35,612 nucleotides of DNA from JBBQKP01 sp038326995. Its GTDB lineage: Bacteria > Planctomycetota > Phycisphaerae > Tepidisphaerales > Tepidisphaeraceae. Numbering within the stretch: the first letter of the stretch is position 1; every line of letters starts with the position of its first letter. Under the pieces are notes generated by a model. It saw only the letters and a list, made by a program, of their open reading frames with translations, ran no database searches and was not told where the DNA came from. Shown here piece after piece: positions 24,862 to 32,518 of the stretch. Location of the stretch: positions 1 through 35,612 of the forward strand of contig JBBQKP010000007.1 of the NCBI GenBank assembly GCA_038326995.1, given 5' to 3'. The position numbers and the translations under genes were made by a program.

Positions 24862-25731
24862 TTACTGACCCGTGCTTATCGCATTCTCATCCGGCAAAAC
24901 CTTCTGGAGTTCTTCCTCGCTCGCCGCGATCGCGGGCGACGTCTGCGAGATTTCCAGCACGATCGCATTACTCAGATTGCCGCCTTCATCCAGCGCTTCG
25001 GAAAACCGAGCGACCACGCGTCGCTGGCGAATGAGTTCGAGCAGCGCGAGGAAAACGCCGATCACCTCAGACCTTCCCGAGCGTGATCGCAACAAATCAC
25101 GAAGCGACATCGCGCCTTCGCGCACCAATCGGTCCTCGATGTCGGCGGCGTGCAAATCCTGCGGCGTGTCATCATCCACCACTTCATGAATCCGCCGCTT
25201 CTGCCCGATCTCCTTCATCAGCGTGTTGAACGCCGCCAGTAAATCCCACACCTGCACCTCGTCCATATCCAGTGGCGGCATTTCCAGGTTATCGCCCAGT
25301 CGAACGTCCTTGCGATCGGCCGAGGGCATGCGCGGAAATCGGCTCGCGAACAGCAACTGCTGCCGCTCGAGCGCGGCCGTGTGGTCCTTGAACTTTTTGT
25401 ACTCCAGCAGTTGCCGAATTAACTCGCCGCGCGGATCACTCAATGTCGATGCGCCGCCGCTCCCATCCGTGCTGACCGAGACCGGCGTCGGCAAAAGCAT
25501 CGCGCTCTTGATCTCCATCAGCGTGGCGGCCATCACCAGGAAATCGCCCACGGTGTCCACGTCCAGGCCGTGCGCTCTAGACTGCCGCAGCACGTCGACG
25601 TAGCCCACATAGCTCTGCGTGATCCGCGCGATGGGGATATCAAAAATGTCCAGCTCATCGCGTTTGATGAGATGAAGCAAAAGGTCGAGTGGACCTTCGA
25701 AGATGTCGAGTTGAACGCGGAAATCAGACAT
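24862..25731 (-). CDS. scpA: Segregation and condensation protein A
   Basis: The start at 25731 has GGAGG seven bases upstream; an ORF to 25818 would add 29 unlikely residues. 289 residues, slightly above the usual 250. The N terminus carries the kleisin signature F-E-G-P-L-D-L-L-L-H-L-I (10-21), followed by D-I-F-D-I-P-I-A-R-I-T (29-39) and Y-V-G-Y. Then come the helical segment with F-L-V-M-A-A-T-L-M-E-I-K-S-A-M-L-L-P and the C-terminal winged helix (about 185-270, with V-I-G-V-F-L-A-L-L-E-L-I). ScpA bridges the SMC heads with ScpB to form condensin. ScpB and SMC are not in the window. The gene leads into folD. Confidence 0.93.
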   Translation of the reverse strand: MSDFRVQLDIFEGPLDLLLHLIKRDELDIFDIPIARITQSYVGYVDVLRQSRAHGLDVDTVGDFLVMAATLMEIKSAMLLPTPVSVSTDGSGGASTLSDPRGELIRQLLEYKKFKDHTAALERQQLLFASRFPRMPSADRKDVRLGDNLEMPPLDMDEVQVWDLLAAFNTLMKEIGQKRRIHEVVDDDTPQDLHAADIEDRLVREGAMSLRDLLRSRSGRSEVIGVFLALLELIRQRRVVARFSEALDEGGNLSNAIVLEISQTSPAIAASEEELQKVLPDENAISTGQ

Positions 25732-26160
25732 GTCAGGCCCTCCTGGCCGGGGTTTGGAATGAGAATATCGCAGATCGCATGAATGATCGAGAGGCGAATG
25801 GTCTTGGTGAAAATCCAAGGAGTCGAAGCGTGCATTTATGAACCGAAGTTGAAATGAACTTGTGAATTACCGCCCGCCACCACGATTTTGCGCCGATTTG
25901 CCTCTATTCGCCAAGAATATGCACGTATCTACACCCGTTTTACGCGGCTCATTTTGGTTCCTCTTCCGGCCCATCTCCCGGCCGCCGCTCATGTTACGCC
26001 GACGTTACTGACCCGGGCCGACGCGAAATGCGCACATCTTAGTTCGACTTTGAGCTCTTGATCGTTGTCGCGGTCTCTTGTCCCATTCGTGCATCAGCGC
26101 ATCGCCACGGGCGCGCGAATTCGAAGCGCCACCGAAAGAATAGACGACATTTCAAACGAG

Positions 26161-26180
26161 CCCGAAGCGTAAGCGAAGGG
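26161..26180. repeat. Possible dispersed planctomycete intergenic element
   Basis: CCCGAAGCGTAAGCGAAGGG is a 20-base block with CCC/GGG ends and a near-palindromic centre. I recall similar blocks (CCGAAGCGnAAGCGAGGG) scattered between genes in several planctomycete genomes, but cannot check that here. It has one copy in this window. Confidence 0.35.
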
Positions 26181-26196
26181 TGACGCGAACGTGTAA

Positions 26197-26218
26197 GGTC
26201 TGCAGTATCCTGCAGACC
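26197..26218. repeat. Perfect hairpin with 9-base stem (copy 1 of a related pair)
   Basis: GGTCTGCAG and CTGCAGACC pair perfectly around TATC. No T-run follows on either strand, so it does not look like a standard intrinsic terminator. It begins 124 bases before the glycosyltransferase start. Confidence 0.85.
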
Positions 26219-26245
26219 ATTCGTATTCGGATCAGCGCGAAATTA

Positions 26246-26271
26246 AAGGTCCGCAGCGTATTGCAAACCTT
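26246..26271. repeat. Imperfect hairpin (copy 2 of the related pair)
   Basis: AAGGT-CC-GCA pairs with TGC-AA-ACCTT around a six-base loop, with a two-base internal mismatch. Its left arm (AAGGTCCGCAG) differs from that of copy 1 (AAGGTCTGCAG) by one base, so the two look like diverged copies. Confidence 0.6.
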
Positions 26272-26320
26272 ACGCGCTTCACATTTGTGATCCGCTGCGA
26301 TCTGATGCTACGCTCTTTGA

Positions 26321-28402
26321 GTGGATCAAAGCGCAGAATGGATTTTGCTTTCAAGGCTTTCGGGCCGATTTGATGCCAACCTCCAGGCGGCGCAGTTACA
26401 TCGGCCTGAGATCGCGACGTTTGTTCGCGACTTCCGCGCAGATCTGTTCATGCTGCTGTGCGAGAATGACACGCTGACGATCGGTCAGGCGAATGCGAAT
26501 GGAGAGATCATCAAACTGCCGATCCTGGTCTCACCCGCCGAAGCTCGCCGCGCGATGAAGCAGCTCGAGACCGATCGCTCGATGACGCCATTAATGGTGC
26601 TGGGGGTGGACCTGGGCTGGCTTTGGACGTTCGCGTATCAGGTGCCGCACACGTGGCCCGAATTCCCCGGCCATCGTATTCCGCTTTACTGCATCGAACG
26701 ATCGGCCGAGCAACTGGCGATTGCGATGCACCTGCAGGACTGGACGGACCTGCTCGCCGACCCGCGCGTGCAAATGTACGTCGGCGAGGACGCGATCGAG
26801 CGACTCGCAGAGACGATGGTCAGGACGCCCAGCATCGTCTGGCCGCGATCGACGATCGTGGTCGATCAACTTGCCTGGCCAACCAGCGGTATGATCAGGT
26901 CGATCGACGATCTGCGAAATGTCGCGACGGCCGAGTGCGATAAGGAACTCAAGGCGATCACCGCGCGACGGGCTGTGCTGCCGCCCGAATTGCCCACTGA
27001 TCGCCCGCTGCGTGTGCTGGGCGTGACCACACTTTTCAGCACTTTCCTGCAGCACTCGATGCGCGACTGGCTCGCTTCGTTCAAGGCCCTTGGACATACC
27101 ACGCACGTTCTAACCGAACCGGTGTCGCACGCAGTCAACACCAACATCGATCAGCAACGCGCGATCAGCGTGTTTCAGCCTGATTTGCTGTTGTTTATCG
27201 ATCACTATCGCGATGAGTACAAAAAACTTCCAGACGATCTGCACAGCGTGTGCTGGGTTCAGGATCGGATGGTGCATCTATTCTCGGCCGGCGCGGGGCA
27301 GCGACAAGGGCTTCGTGATTATGCGATCGGGTACGCGCGTTCTGAGTTGACGTCTCGATACGGCTGGCCCGGTGAGAGGTTCATGTCGTGCGTCGTGCCC
27401 GTCAATCATATTCGCTTCGAAACCTCCACTTTGTCGGCGGCTGATCTCTCGCCGTATCTGTGTGATCTGGCGTTCGTGTCGCACGCGTCGAAGACGCCCG
27501 AAGAAATTCGAGATGAAGAGGTCAACGCCGCGAAGCTGCCGAGAGTCAAGCGTGTGGTCGGCGAGTTGAGTGAGCGTGTGATGTCGCTCTACGCGGCCGG
27601 CGGTTCGATCAGCGGCGACGGGCCGATCTCATTGCTCGTGATGGAAACACTCGCCGAGCTTGGCATCTCATTTGACGATTCAACGCCGCTGGTTGATTAC
27701 GTTCGGCTGCGTCTCAACAACGCACTTTTTCGGCACCAGGTGCTGCATTGGGCGAGCGAATTGGCGGACGAGCGTGGGCTTGATTTTCGGGTTTACGGTA
27801 AAGGGTGGGAGAAGCATCCGACGCTATCGCGATTCGCCCGAGGCGAGGCAGACAATCAAACCGCACTGGCCGCGATTTATCGCGCGACGCGTGTCAACCT
27901 TCAAACGAATCCGCACACCAGCGCCCATCAGCGCTCGTTCGAGTCGCTTTGCGCGGGCGGATTTGTGCTGATGAGACGAACGAACCGCGACTTGTTCGAC
28001 CCGATTCACAAAGCCATTCTTCGCCGCGCTGACAAACTGAATCTTCATGATGACGCCCAGCTTCGCTCGTCGCGTGATGAAGAACTCATGCGGCTTATCG
28101 ATGCGTCGACCCGAGTTGTTGGAACTCACCCGTTGAATCACAGCCAGAATTTTTTGGGCTCTTTACGTGATCAGGAGCAAGCAGGATGGACGGAAGCCGG
28201 CAGCACGCTCTGGCCGGACGAATTTGCGGAATCGAGCTTTACCAATCGCGTTGAGTTTCGCGAGCAGGCTTTGCGGGCGTTGAGTCAGTCCGATTGGCGC
28301 GAAGGGCTTGTCGCAAAGATGCGGAGTGTGGTTGTTGAGAAGTGCACCTATCAGGCCGTGACGCAGAGGATGCTGGATGTGCTTTACAGTCGCGGTGCGT
28401 AG
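26321..28402 (+). CDS. Two-part glycosyltransferase, CgeB-like C-terminal half
   Basis: 693 residues from a GTG; no Shine-Dalgarno sequence is visible, so the start is moderately sure. The N-terminal part (about 1-220) has V-L-G-V-D-L-G-W and I-P-L-Y-C-I-E-R-S-A-E-Q-L lines followed by D-P-R-V-Q-M-Y-V-G, resembling the first domain of Maf/MptE-like (DUF115) flagellin-glycosylation proteins. From about 228 (R-P-L-R-V-L-G-V-T-T) a GT-B type sequence starts: F-Q-P-D-L-L-L-F-I-D, then S-V-C-W-V-Q-D-R, and late R-V-N-L-Q-T-N, R-S-F-E-S-L-C-A-G-G-F-V-L-M, typical of CgeB-like family 1 enzymes. It probably glycosylates a protein or surface polymer in the cytoplasm. No flagellar gene is nearby, so the acceptor is unknown. 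Confidence 0.75.
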   Translation: MDQSAEWILLSRLSGRFDANLQAAQLHRPEIATFVRDFRADLFMLLCENDTLTIGQANANGEIIKLPILVSPAEARRAMKQLETDRSMTPLMVLGVDLGWLWTFAYQVPHTWPEFPGHRIPLYCIERSAEQLAIAMHLQDWTDLLADPRVQMYVGEDAIERLAETMVRTPSIVWPRSTIVVDQLAWPTSGMIRSIDDLRNVATAECDKELKAITARRAVLPPELPTDRPLRVLGVTTLFSTFLQHSMRDWLASFKALGHTTHVLTEPVSHAVNTNIDQQRAISVFQPDLLLFIDHYRDEYKKLPDDLHSVCWVQDRMVHLFSAGAGQRQGLRDYAIGYARSELTSRYGWPGERFMSCVVPVNHIRFETSTLSAADLSPYLCDLAFVSHASKTPEEIRDEEVNAAKLPRVKRVVGELSERVMSLYAAGGSISGDGPISLLVMETLAELGISFDDSTPLVDYVRLRLNNALFRHQVLHWASELADERGLDFRVYGKGWEKHPTLSRFARGEADNQTALAAIYRATRVNLQTNPHTSAHQRSFESLCAGGFVLMRRTNRDLFDPIHKAILRRADKLNLHDDAQLRSSRDEELMRLIDASTRVVGTHPLNHSQNFLGSLRDQEQAGWTEAGSTLWPDEFAESSFTNRVEFREQALRALSQSDWREGLVAKMRSVVVEKCTYQAVTQRMLDVLYSRGA

Positions 28403-28439
28403 CGGGCGACGTGTGGTGAGTCCAGGGAACGCATCTTCG

Positions 28440-28468
28440 TTGAATTTAAATGCTCTGGTGAATAAACT
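28440..28468 (+). promoter_or_regulatory. Promoter of the Bax-inhibitor-1 family gene
   Basis: TTGAAT (28440-28445) and TAAACT (28463-28468) are separated by exactly 17 bases, each matching four of six consensus bases. Transcription from about 28475 would leave a leader of some 34 bases. Confidence 0.5.
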
Positions 28469-28508
28469 GATTGCAGTTCAGGTAAAAAAATTTTCCGGAG
28501 AACAACTC

Positions 28509-29234
28509 ATGTCGCAATTCCCCAGCTCACGTGTGAATTCACTCGAATACGGCCATGCTAATACAGGCGAAAAACTGTTGACGCAGTTTTTTCATCAGGT
28601 CTATCTTTGGATGGCGGTCGGCATCGCAGTCACGGCATTGGTGAGCTACGGCGCATCGCTCTCCCCCGCCGCGATGACGCTCGTGTATGGCAACACGTTC
28701 GGCTACATCGTGCTGGGTCTGGGTGCGTTTGCCGTCTCGTGGTTCTTTCCAAAAGTTGCGATGTCCGCATCGCTTGGCGTCTCGACGGCCGTCTTTCTTG
28801 GCTATTGCGCGTTGATGGGCCTGCTCGTCAGCGGCATTCATCGCGTCTACCCGAGCGACACCATCGCCATTGCGTTCCTCATGACGGGCGGCGTGTTTGG
28901 AATCATGAGCTTGCTCGGATTCATCCTGAAGATCGATCTGTCAAAAATCGGCGCGATCGTCGGCATGACGGTGCTGGGCCTCTTCGTTGCTTCCATCGTC
29001 AATATCGCCTTCGTCAAGAACGAGGGCTTCAGTTGGTTCATCACCTACGGCGTGCTCGCGGCGTTCATTATCCTGACGGCCACGCAGACGCAGGCACTCA
29101 AGAACCTCGCTCTCGAACACGGGGCCGACAACCAACTGGCGCCGCGAATCGCGCTCATCGGCTCGCTGCAGCTTTACATCGCGTTCCTCAACATGTTCAT
29201 GGCGATCTTGCGGATTCTGGCGTCGCGCCGATGA
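28509..29234 (+). CDS. Bax inhibitor-1/YccA family membrane protein
   Basis: The ATG at 28509 has GGAG eight bases upstream and follows a plausible promoter; a longer ORF to 28377 would overlap the glycosyltransferase. 241 residues. A short polar N terminus (1-30) is followed by seven membrane helices. F-H-Q-V-Y-L-W-M-A-V-G opens helix 1, V-F-G-I-M-S-L-L-G-F-I lies in the middle, and the A-L-Y/L-Y-I-A-F-L-N-M-F-M-A-I-L-R end is the usual C terminus of this family (UPF0005). Members include E. coli YccA, which inhibits FtsH, and BsYetJ, a pH-gated calcium leak. The exact role here is unknown. Confidence 0.9.
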   Translation: MSQFPSSRVNSLEYGHANTGEKLLTQFFHQVYLWMAVGIAVTALVSYGASLSPAAMTLVYGNTFGYIVLGLGAFAVSWFFPKVAMSASLGVSTAVFLGYCALMGLLVSGIHRVYPSDTIAIAFLMTGGVFGIMSLLGFILKIDLSKIGAIVGMTVLGLFVASIVNIAFVKNEGFSWFITYGVLAAFIILTATQTQALKNLALEHGADNQLAPRIALIGSLQLYIAFLNMFMAILRILASRR

Positions 29235-29272
29235 ACCAAAGCCAATGAACCAAAGCCAATGAACCAATGCTG
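29231..29272 (+). repeat. Three-copy 14-base repeat forming ATGA stop/start overlaps
   Basis: ATGAACCAAAGCCA at 29231-29244 and 29245-29258 is perfect; the third copy at 29259-29272 is diverged in its last six bases. The stop of the Bax-inhibitor gene (29232-29234) lies in the first ATGA. Each later copy brings another ATGA. The tiny frames so formed read MNQSQ, MNQSQ and MNQC. Confidence 0.85.
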
Positions 29273-29303
29273 ATAAACCAACGCAAGCGATTAATCGCCA
29301 CTA

Positions 29304-30023
29304 CTATTCTGCCGGCATTTTTCGCAGCACGCGCTCCACAAGCTCGTGCCATACAAAGCCCGAGTAGCGATTCATGTTCATGTAATACTCACGCTCTCCG
29401 AGCGGCCCGAGCGGGTCAGTTCGTCCTGCCGCGTACAGCATGAGCGCATCGCGAGTGGAACCATTCGCGCTATCAAATATGTCGGCCGCCTGAATGAAGT
29501 CAGCCTCCAGGGGTAGTGCTTCAATGTCGTCGGGGGTTGACTGACGTGCCATTTCGCGCGGGTCGAGAAGTTGTTTGCCCGGCCCTGAGTTTCTCAAGAA
29601 CACCTGCAGCGAAGCCCCGATTCGAGGTGGATCGTACGGGCTGTAAACCGTAATCGTCGGCACGACCAGTGCATCCACGCCGAGCTGTTCACACATCACT
29701 CTGGCCTGTTCACTGCTGGTGATTTCCCGCACGCTCAGCGCGACCATCAGCTCGACCACGCGATTGACGGGCACGACGGTGATGCCCCGGACTTCCTGAA
29801 GCTTTTGATAAAGCACATCCGCCTGGATCAGCGGGTCGATGCCGGGCTGCCCCGAGAGATTGATCGCAGGCGCGATGGCCCAGGTCCTGGGCGTGCCCTG
29901 GCTCGCGAACAGCATGTTTTGCCTGCCGTACTGCGGCGGCTTGGAACATCCACAGGCGATGATCGCGAGCAAGACCGCCGATCGTAAAACGAGAGTCGAA
30001 GGGGTCGTCGTGCGAAGTGCCAT
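29304..30023 (-). CDS. Lipoprotein coupled to a TolB-like gene, function unknown
   Basis: 239 residues. Hydrophobic residues 11-23 end in I-I-A-C, with Cys24 the likely lipidation site (Cys26 is an alternative). The mature part has W-A-I-A-P-A-I-N-L-S-G near 48-58, then L-I-Q-A-D-V-L-Y-Q-K-L and V-V-P-V-N-R-V, D-A-L-V-V-P-T-I-T-V-Y. This is the alternating pattern of CsgG/TolB-N-terminal/FlgO-like domains (beta-strand, helix, 'can be found as P-x-x-N' turn). I do not recognise a closer family. Its ATG shares one base with the TAA of the TolB-like gene (TAATG), so translation is probably coupled. The two lipoproteins may act together at the outer membrane. Confidence 0.75.
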   Translation of the reverse strand: MALRTTTPSTLVLRSAVLLAIIACGCSKPPQYGRQNMLFASQGTPRTWAIAPAINLSGQPGIDPLIQADVLYQKLQEVRGITVVPVNRVVELMVALSVREITSSEQARVMCEQLGVDALVVPTITVYSPYDPPRIGASLQVFLRNSGPGKQLLDPREMARQSTPDDIEALPLEADFIQAADIFDSANGSTRDALMLYAAGRTDPLGPLGEREYYMNMNRYSGFVWHELVERVLRKMPAE

Positions 30024-31279
30024 TACTCAGTTATCGGCACTGCGGCGGTAGAAAAATTCACTCCATCCGCCCGGACCGACCAAACCGCATCCGTTCCTGC
30101 ACGATCGCTGACGAAATAGATGCGATTATCGGACGCCCACGCGGGAGTCGCGTTTACTCCCCGGCCGTCCGTCAGGCGGTGTCGATCCGTGCCGTCGGCG
30201 CTGATCGTCCACACATCCTGCTGCGTGCCATGCGTCGCGGCCTTCTCTGTCGGGGCCGCTTTCGATGGGTCGATCACCGTGCTGAAGGCCAGCCGCGATC
30301 CATCCGGGCTCCATGTCGGCGTCACGATCGCGCTGCTGGAACTGAATGCGACTTCTGTCACGTCGCGAGCCTCGCCGTCCATGAGCGACATCGTCCAGAG
30401 GCTGAACCAGCGTGTCCCGCGCTGGCGGGCGCGTTGAAAGGCGATCTTGTCCTTGCCCGGGTCGGGCGACCAACTCGGAAACAGGCCGTAGCCGATCATC
30501 TTCTGCTCGCTGGTCACGAGGTCGATCGTCCAGACTTCCCATTGTCCACTGCGCGGAGAAAGCGTGCTGTAGACGAGTCGCTTCGCGTCGGGGGCGAAGC
30601 TCGGGTGGATTTCCTGTGACGTCCCGCGTGTGATTTGCCTGACGTTTTTGCCGTCGATCGTCATCGTGTAAATGTCCCAGCTTCCGCCGCGATTGGAGGC
30701 GAAGGCGATGGTCTTGCCGTCTGGGCTGAACGCCGGAAATGCATCGTCGGCGGCGTCGTCGGTCACACGCGTCACCGCCAGGCCGTCGACACGCTGAAGA
30801 TAAATATCAGGTCGCGATCCGTGCCTTGTGCTGGCAAACAGCAGCCACTTTCCGTCCGGACTGATCTGCACGTCCGCGTCGTATCCTTCGTCGATGAAGG
30901 TGTGCTGCTGGAAGCCCGCCTTCCCGCTCGCCGCGAAGGGCGACTGCAGGCCGCCGTCGACTTCGCCGAATACGTTCACGCTGTTGCTGATGGGCTTTGC
31001 GAAGGGATCGGTGACATCGCTCGACTGACCGAAGGCAGTAGAGCTTGCGAACGGATCAACGGCAGACATTTCGGGCGGCGAACCAAAAGGTGACACGCCG
31101 CCCGGCGAAGCGATCGGATCGCCTCCGCCCGCAAGTGGAAGTTGCGCTTCACTTGATCTGGACGAAGCACACCCGCTGAGCATCAGTTGGCTCGCGAGCA
31201 ATACACTTAACGCGGCCGCGATGATCCCGGATTGACGATTGTTTTCACTGTAACTTCGACTGTCGATTGTACTGGGCAT
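30023..31279 (-). CDS. TolB-like (PD40 beta-propeller) lipoprotein
   Basis: The start at 31279 has CAGGAG six bases upstream; a longer ORF to 31381 lacks this. 418 residues. A long signal (1-36) ends with L-S-G-C, Cys37 being lipidated. Residues 40-125 are a Ser/Pro/Gly-rich linker with repeated D-P-F-A. The propeller starts about 130 and has at least five blades with S-P-D-G-K/S lines (I-S-P-D-G-K-W-L-L-F, F-S-P-D-G-K-T-I-A-F, W-S-P-D-G-S-R-L-A-F) and D-I-Y-T-M / Q-D-V-W-T-I strands. It is similar in plan to the lipoprotein at 3852-4955 but longer in the linker. The next gene overlaps its stop by one base. Confidence 0.82.
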   Translation of the reverse strand: MPSTIDSRSYSENNRQSGIIAAALSVLLASQLMLSGCASSRSSEAQLPLAGGGDPIASPGGVSPFGSPPEMSAVDPFASSTAFGQSSDVTDPFAKPISNSVNVFGEVDGGLQSPFAASGKAGFQQHTFIDEGYDADVQISPDGKWLLFASTRHGSRPDIYLQRVDGLAVTRVTDDAADDAFPAFSPDGKTIAFASNRGGSWDIYTMTIDGKNVRQITRGTSQEIHPSFAPDAKRLVYSTLSPRSGQWEVWTIDLVTSEQKMIGYGLFPSWSPDPGKDKIAFQRARQRGTRWFSLWTMSLMDGEARDVTEVAFSSSSAIVTPTWSPDGSRLAFSTVIDPSKAAPTEKAATHGTQQDVWTISADGTDRHRLTDGRGVNATPAWASDNRIYFVSDRAGTDAVWSVRADGVNFSTAAVPITE

Positions 31280-31415
31280 TTTTTCTCCTGTGGTCTGAAC
31301 TTTCCTCACGGGAGATTCATCGACTAAAAAAGCGCCTGCATTAATTGCGCGTGAAAATTTCGGTGTTATGCGCCCTAGCACGACCGAACCTATCGGCCGT
31401 TCACAAAATCAAAAT
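31280..31415. promoter_or_regulatory. Upstream region of the TolB-like/lipoprotein pair
   Basis: 136 bases between the DUF502 stop and the TolB-like start, both genes on the minus strand. It is the only sizeable gap in the minus-strand block, so it probably holds a promoter; I cannot place boxes with confidence. The Shine-Dalgarno sequence AGGAG is at its end. Confidence 0.35.
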
Positions 31416-32027
31416 TCAACCGACCGCGTTATGGGACACAGTTCGCGCCGCATCGTCACCCTTCAGCGCAATAAGCTCGTCCGGCACATAGTTCCCACTC
31501 GAAAGCAGCAACTTGAACGCCTCCTCCACCGACATCGCCAGCACCGTCACATTCGAACTCGGCACGAACACCACACGCCCCGTCACCGGGTTCGGCGCGT
31601 TGGGCACGAACACGCAAATCAAGCCTTCCTCGCACAGCGGCACACCCGTGCTGAAACCGATTTGACGCACGGTCGGCGAGTCGAGCCTTATCAACACCAC
31701 TTTGCCGTAAATCCCCTCTCCTCCGCCCGGCGTGTAGCTGATCTGCTTCCAAGCGCCGTACAAATCCTTCACCACAGGCAACCGCCGCAGCAGCGCATCA
31801 AGCTTCCCGACGATCCACTTCCCCAGCACACTCGTCACCAGCAGCCCGACGAAATACGTCACCACCACGCAAAGCAGCATGCCCAGCCCCGGAATTCGCC
31901 TGCCCAGCAGCTCGGTGAGCGAGTCGTTGGTCAGATTCTCCACATAGATCAATACCGCAATCGTCACCACCACAGGTACGACCGCAAACAGCCCCGCAAG
32001 CATCGTGGTTCGCAAATGATTTTTCAT
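31416..32027 (-). CDS. DUF502 family membrane protein
   Basis: 203 residues. Two membrane helices (about 10-30 and 48-70) are separated by a short loop with R-R-I-P-G-L-G. After these comes the family phrase L-R-R-L-P-V-V-K-D-L-Y-G-A-W-K-Q, and a soluble C-terminal part with C-V-F-V-P-N-A-P-N-P-V-T-G and S-V-E-E-A-F-K-L-L-L-S. This fits DUF502 proteins, for which I know no established function. The ATG starts two bases after the stop of the GNAT gene, so both are translated from one transcript. Confidence 0.85.
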   Translation of the reverse strand: MKNHLRTTMLAGLFAVVPVVVTIAVLIYVENLTNDSLTELLGRRIPGLGMLLCVVVTYFVGLLVTSVLGKWIVGKLDALLRRLPVVKDLYGAWKQISYTPGGGEGIYGKVVLIRLDSPTVRQIGFSTGVPLCEEGLICVFVPNAPNPVTGRVVFVPSSNVTVLAMSVEEAFKLLLSSGNYVPDELIALKGDDAARTVSHNAVG

Positions 32028-32028
32028 G

Positions 32029-32496
32029 CTATCCGACGTCTCCTTCCATCACTTTGTAATTGGATAGCGACATCCCGAGTTTTTTATACGTCTCCTGGGC
32101 CGACTCATTTTCGGTATCGACATACAGCCGAATCGACAGAGCGCCCTGTTCGCGTGCCCACTCGCGCACGTGCGCATAAAGCGCTTTAAATACGCCTTGC
32201 TTTCGAAATTCACTGTGCACATACACGCTCTGGATCCAGATGATCCAGCCGTCGCGCCAGTCAGACCATTCTCGCGTCAGCATCAGGCACCCTACGACGC
32301 TAGGCCCGAACTCCGCCACGAAATATCGCCCCTTTTCCGGATCGGAAAGTGCGCTCCGAACGCCGCGCTCTACCGCATTGGGGCTAAGGCGAATGTCTTC
32401 GGTTTCCAGCGCAAGGCGAATCATGTAGACCGCGATCGTGGCCGCGTCTTTCATCTGACCGTCGCGAATGAGGATTGAATTCTTTTCCACGGGCAT
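32029..32496 (-). CDS. GNAT-family N-acetyltransferase
   Basis: 155 residues, a single GNAT domain, with GAGGT eight bases before the ATG. Residues 8-20 (I-L-I-R-D-G-Q-M-K-D-A) are the usual first strand and helix. I-Q-S-V-Y-V-H-S-E-F-R-K-Q-G-V-F (about 88-103) is strand 4 plus the acetyl-CoA loop, and T-E-N-E-S-A-Q-E-T-Y-K-K-L-G-M (about 128-142) is motif B. It transfers acetyl from acetyl-CoA to an amine; the substrate is unknown. It sits 22 bases after ruvB and directly before DUF502, apparently in one operon. Confidence 0.88.
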   Translation of the reverse strand: MPVEKNSILIRDGQMKDAATIAVYMIRLALETEDIRLSPNAVERGVRSALSDPEKGRYFVAEFGPSVVGCLMLTREWSDWRDGWIIWIQSVYVHSEFRKQGVFKALYAHVREWAREQGALSIRLYVDTENESAQETYKKLGMSLSNYKVMEGDVG

Positions 32497-32518
32497 TTCG
32501 TTTTACCTCAGATCAGAA

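Larger units (their letters stand above)
25732..26320. other. 589-base region without genes between scpA and a glycosyltransferase
   Basis: This is the longest non-coding stretch, lying between divergent genes. No frame of meaningful length has a start signal or recognisable sequence. The left part should hold the scpA promoter, which I cannot place firmly. The right part holds a CCCGAAGCG-type element and two related hairpins, listed separately. No tRNA or known small RNA is recognisable. Confidence 0.6.

Noticed and set aside
26197..26218. Intrinsic terminator
   Set aside because: The stem is strong but no T-run follows on either strand, and it lies between divergent genes where no transcript should end.
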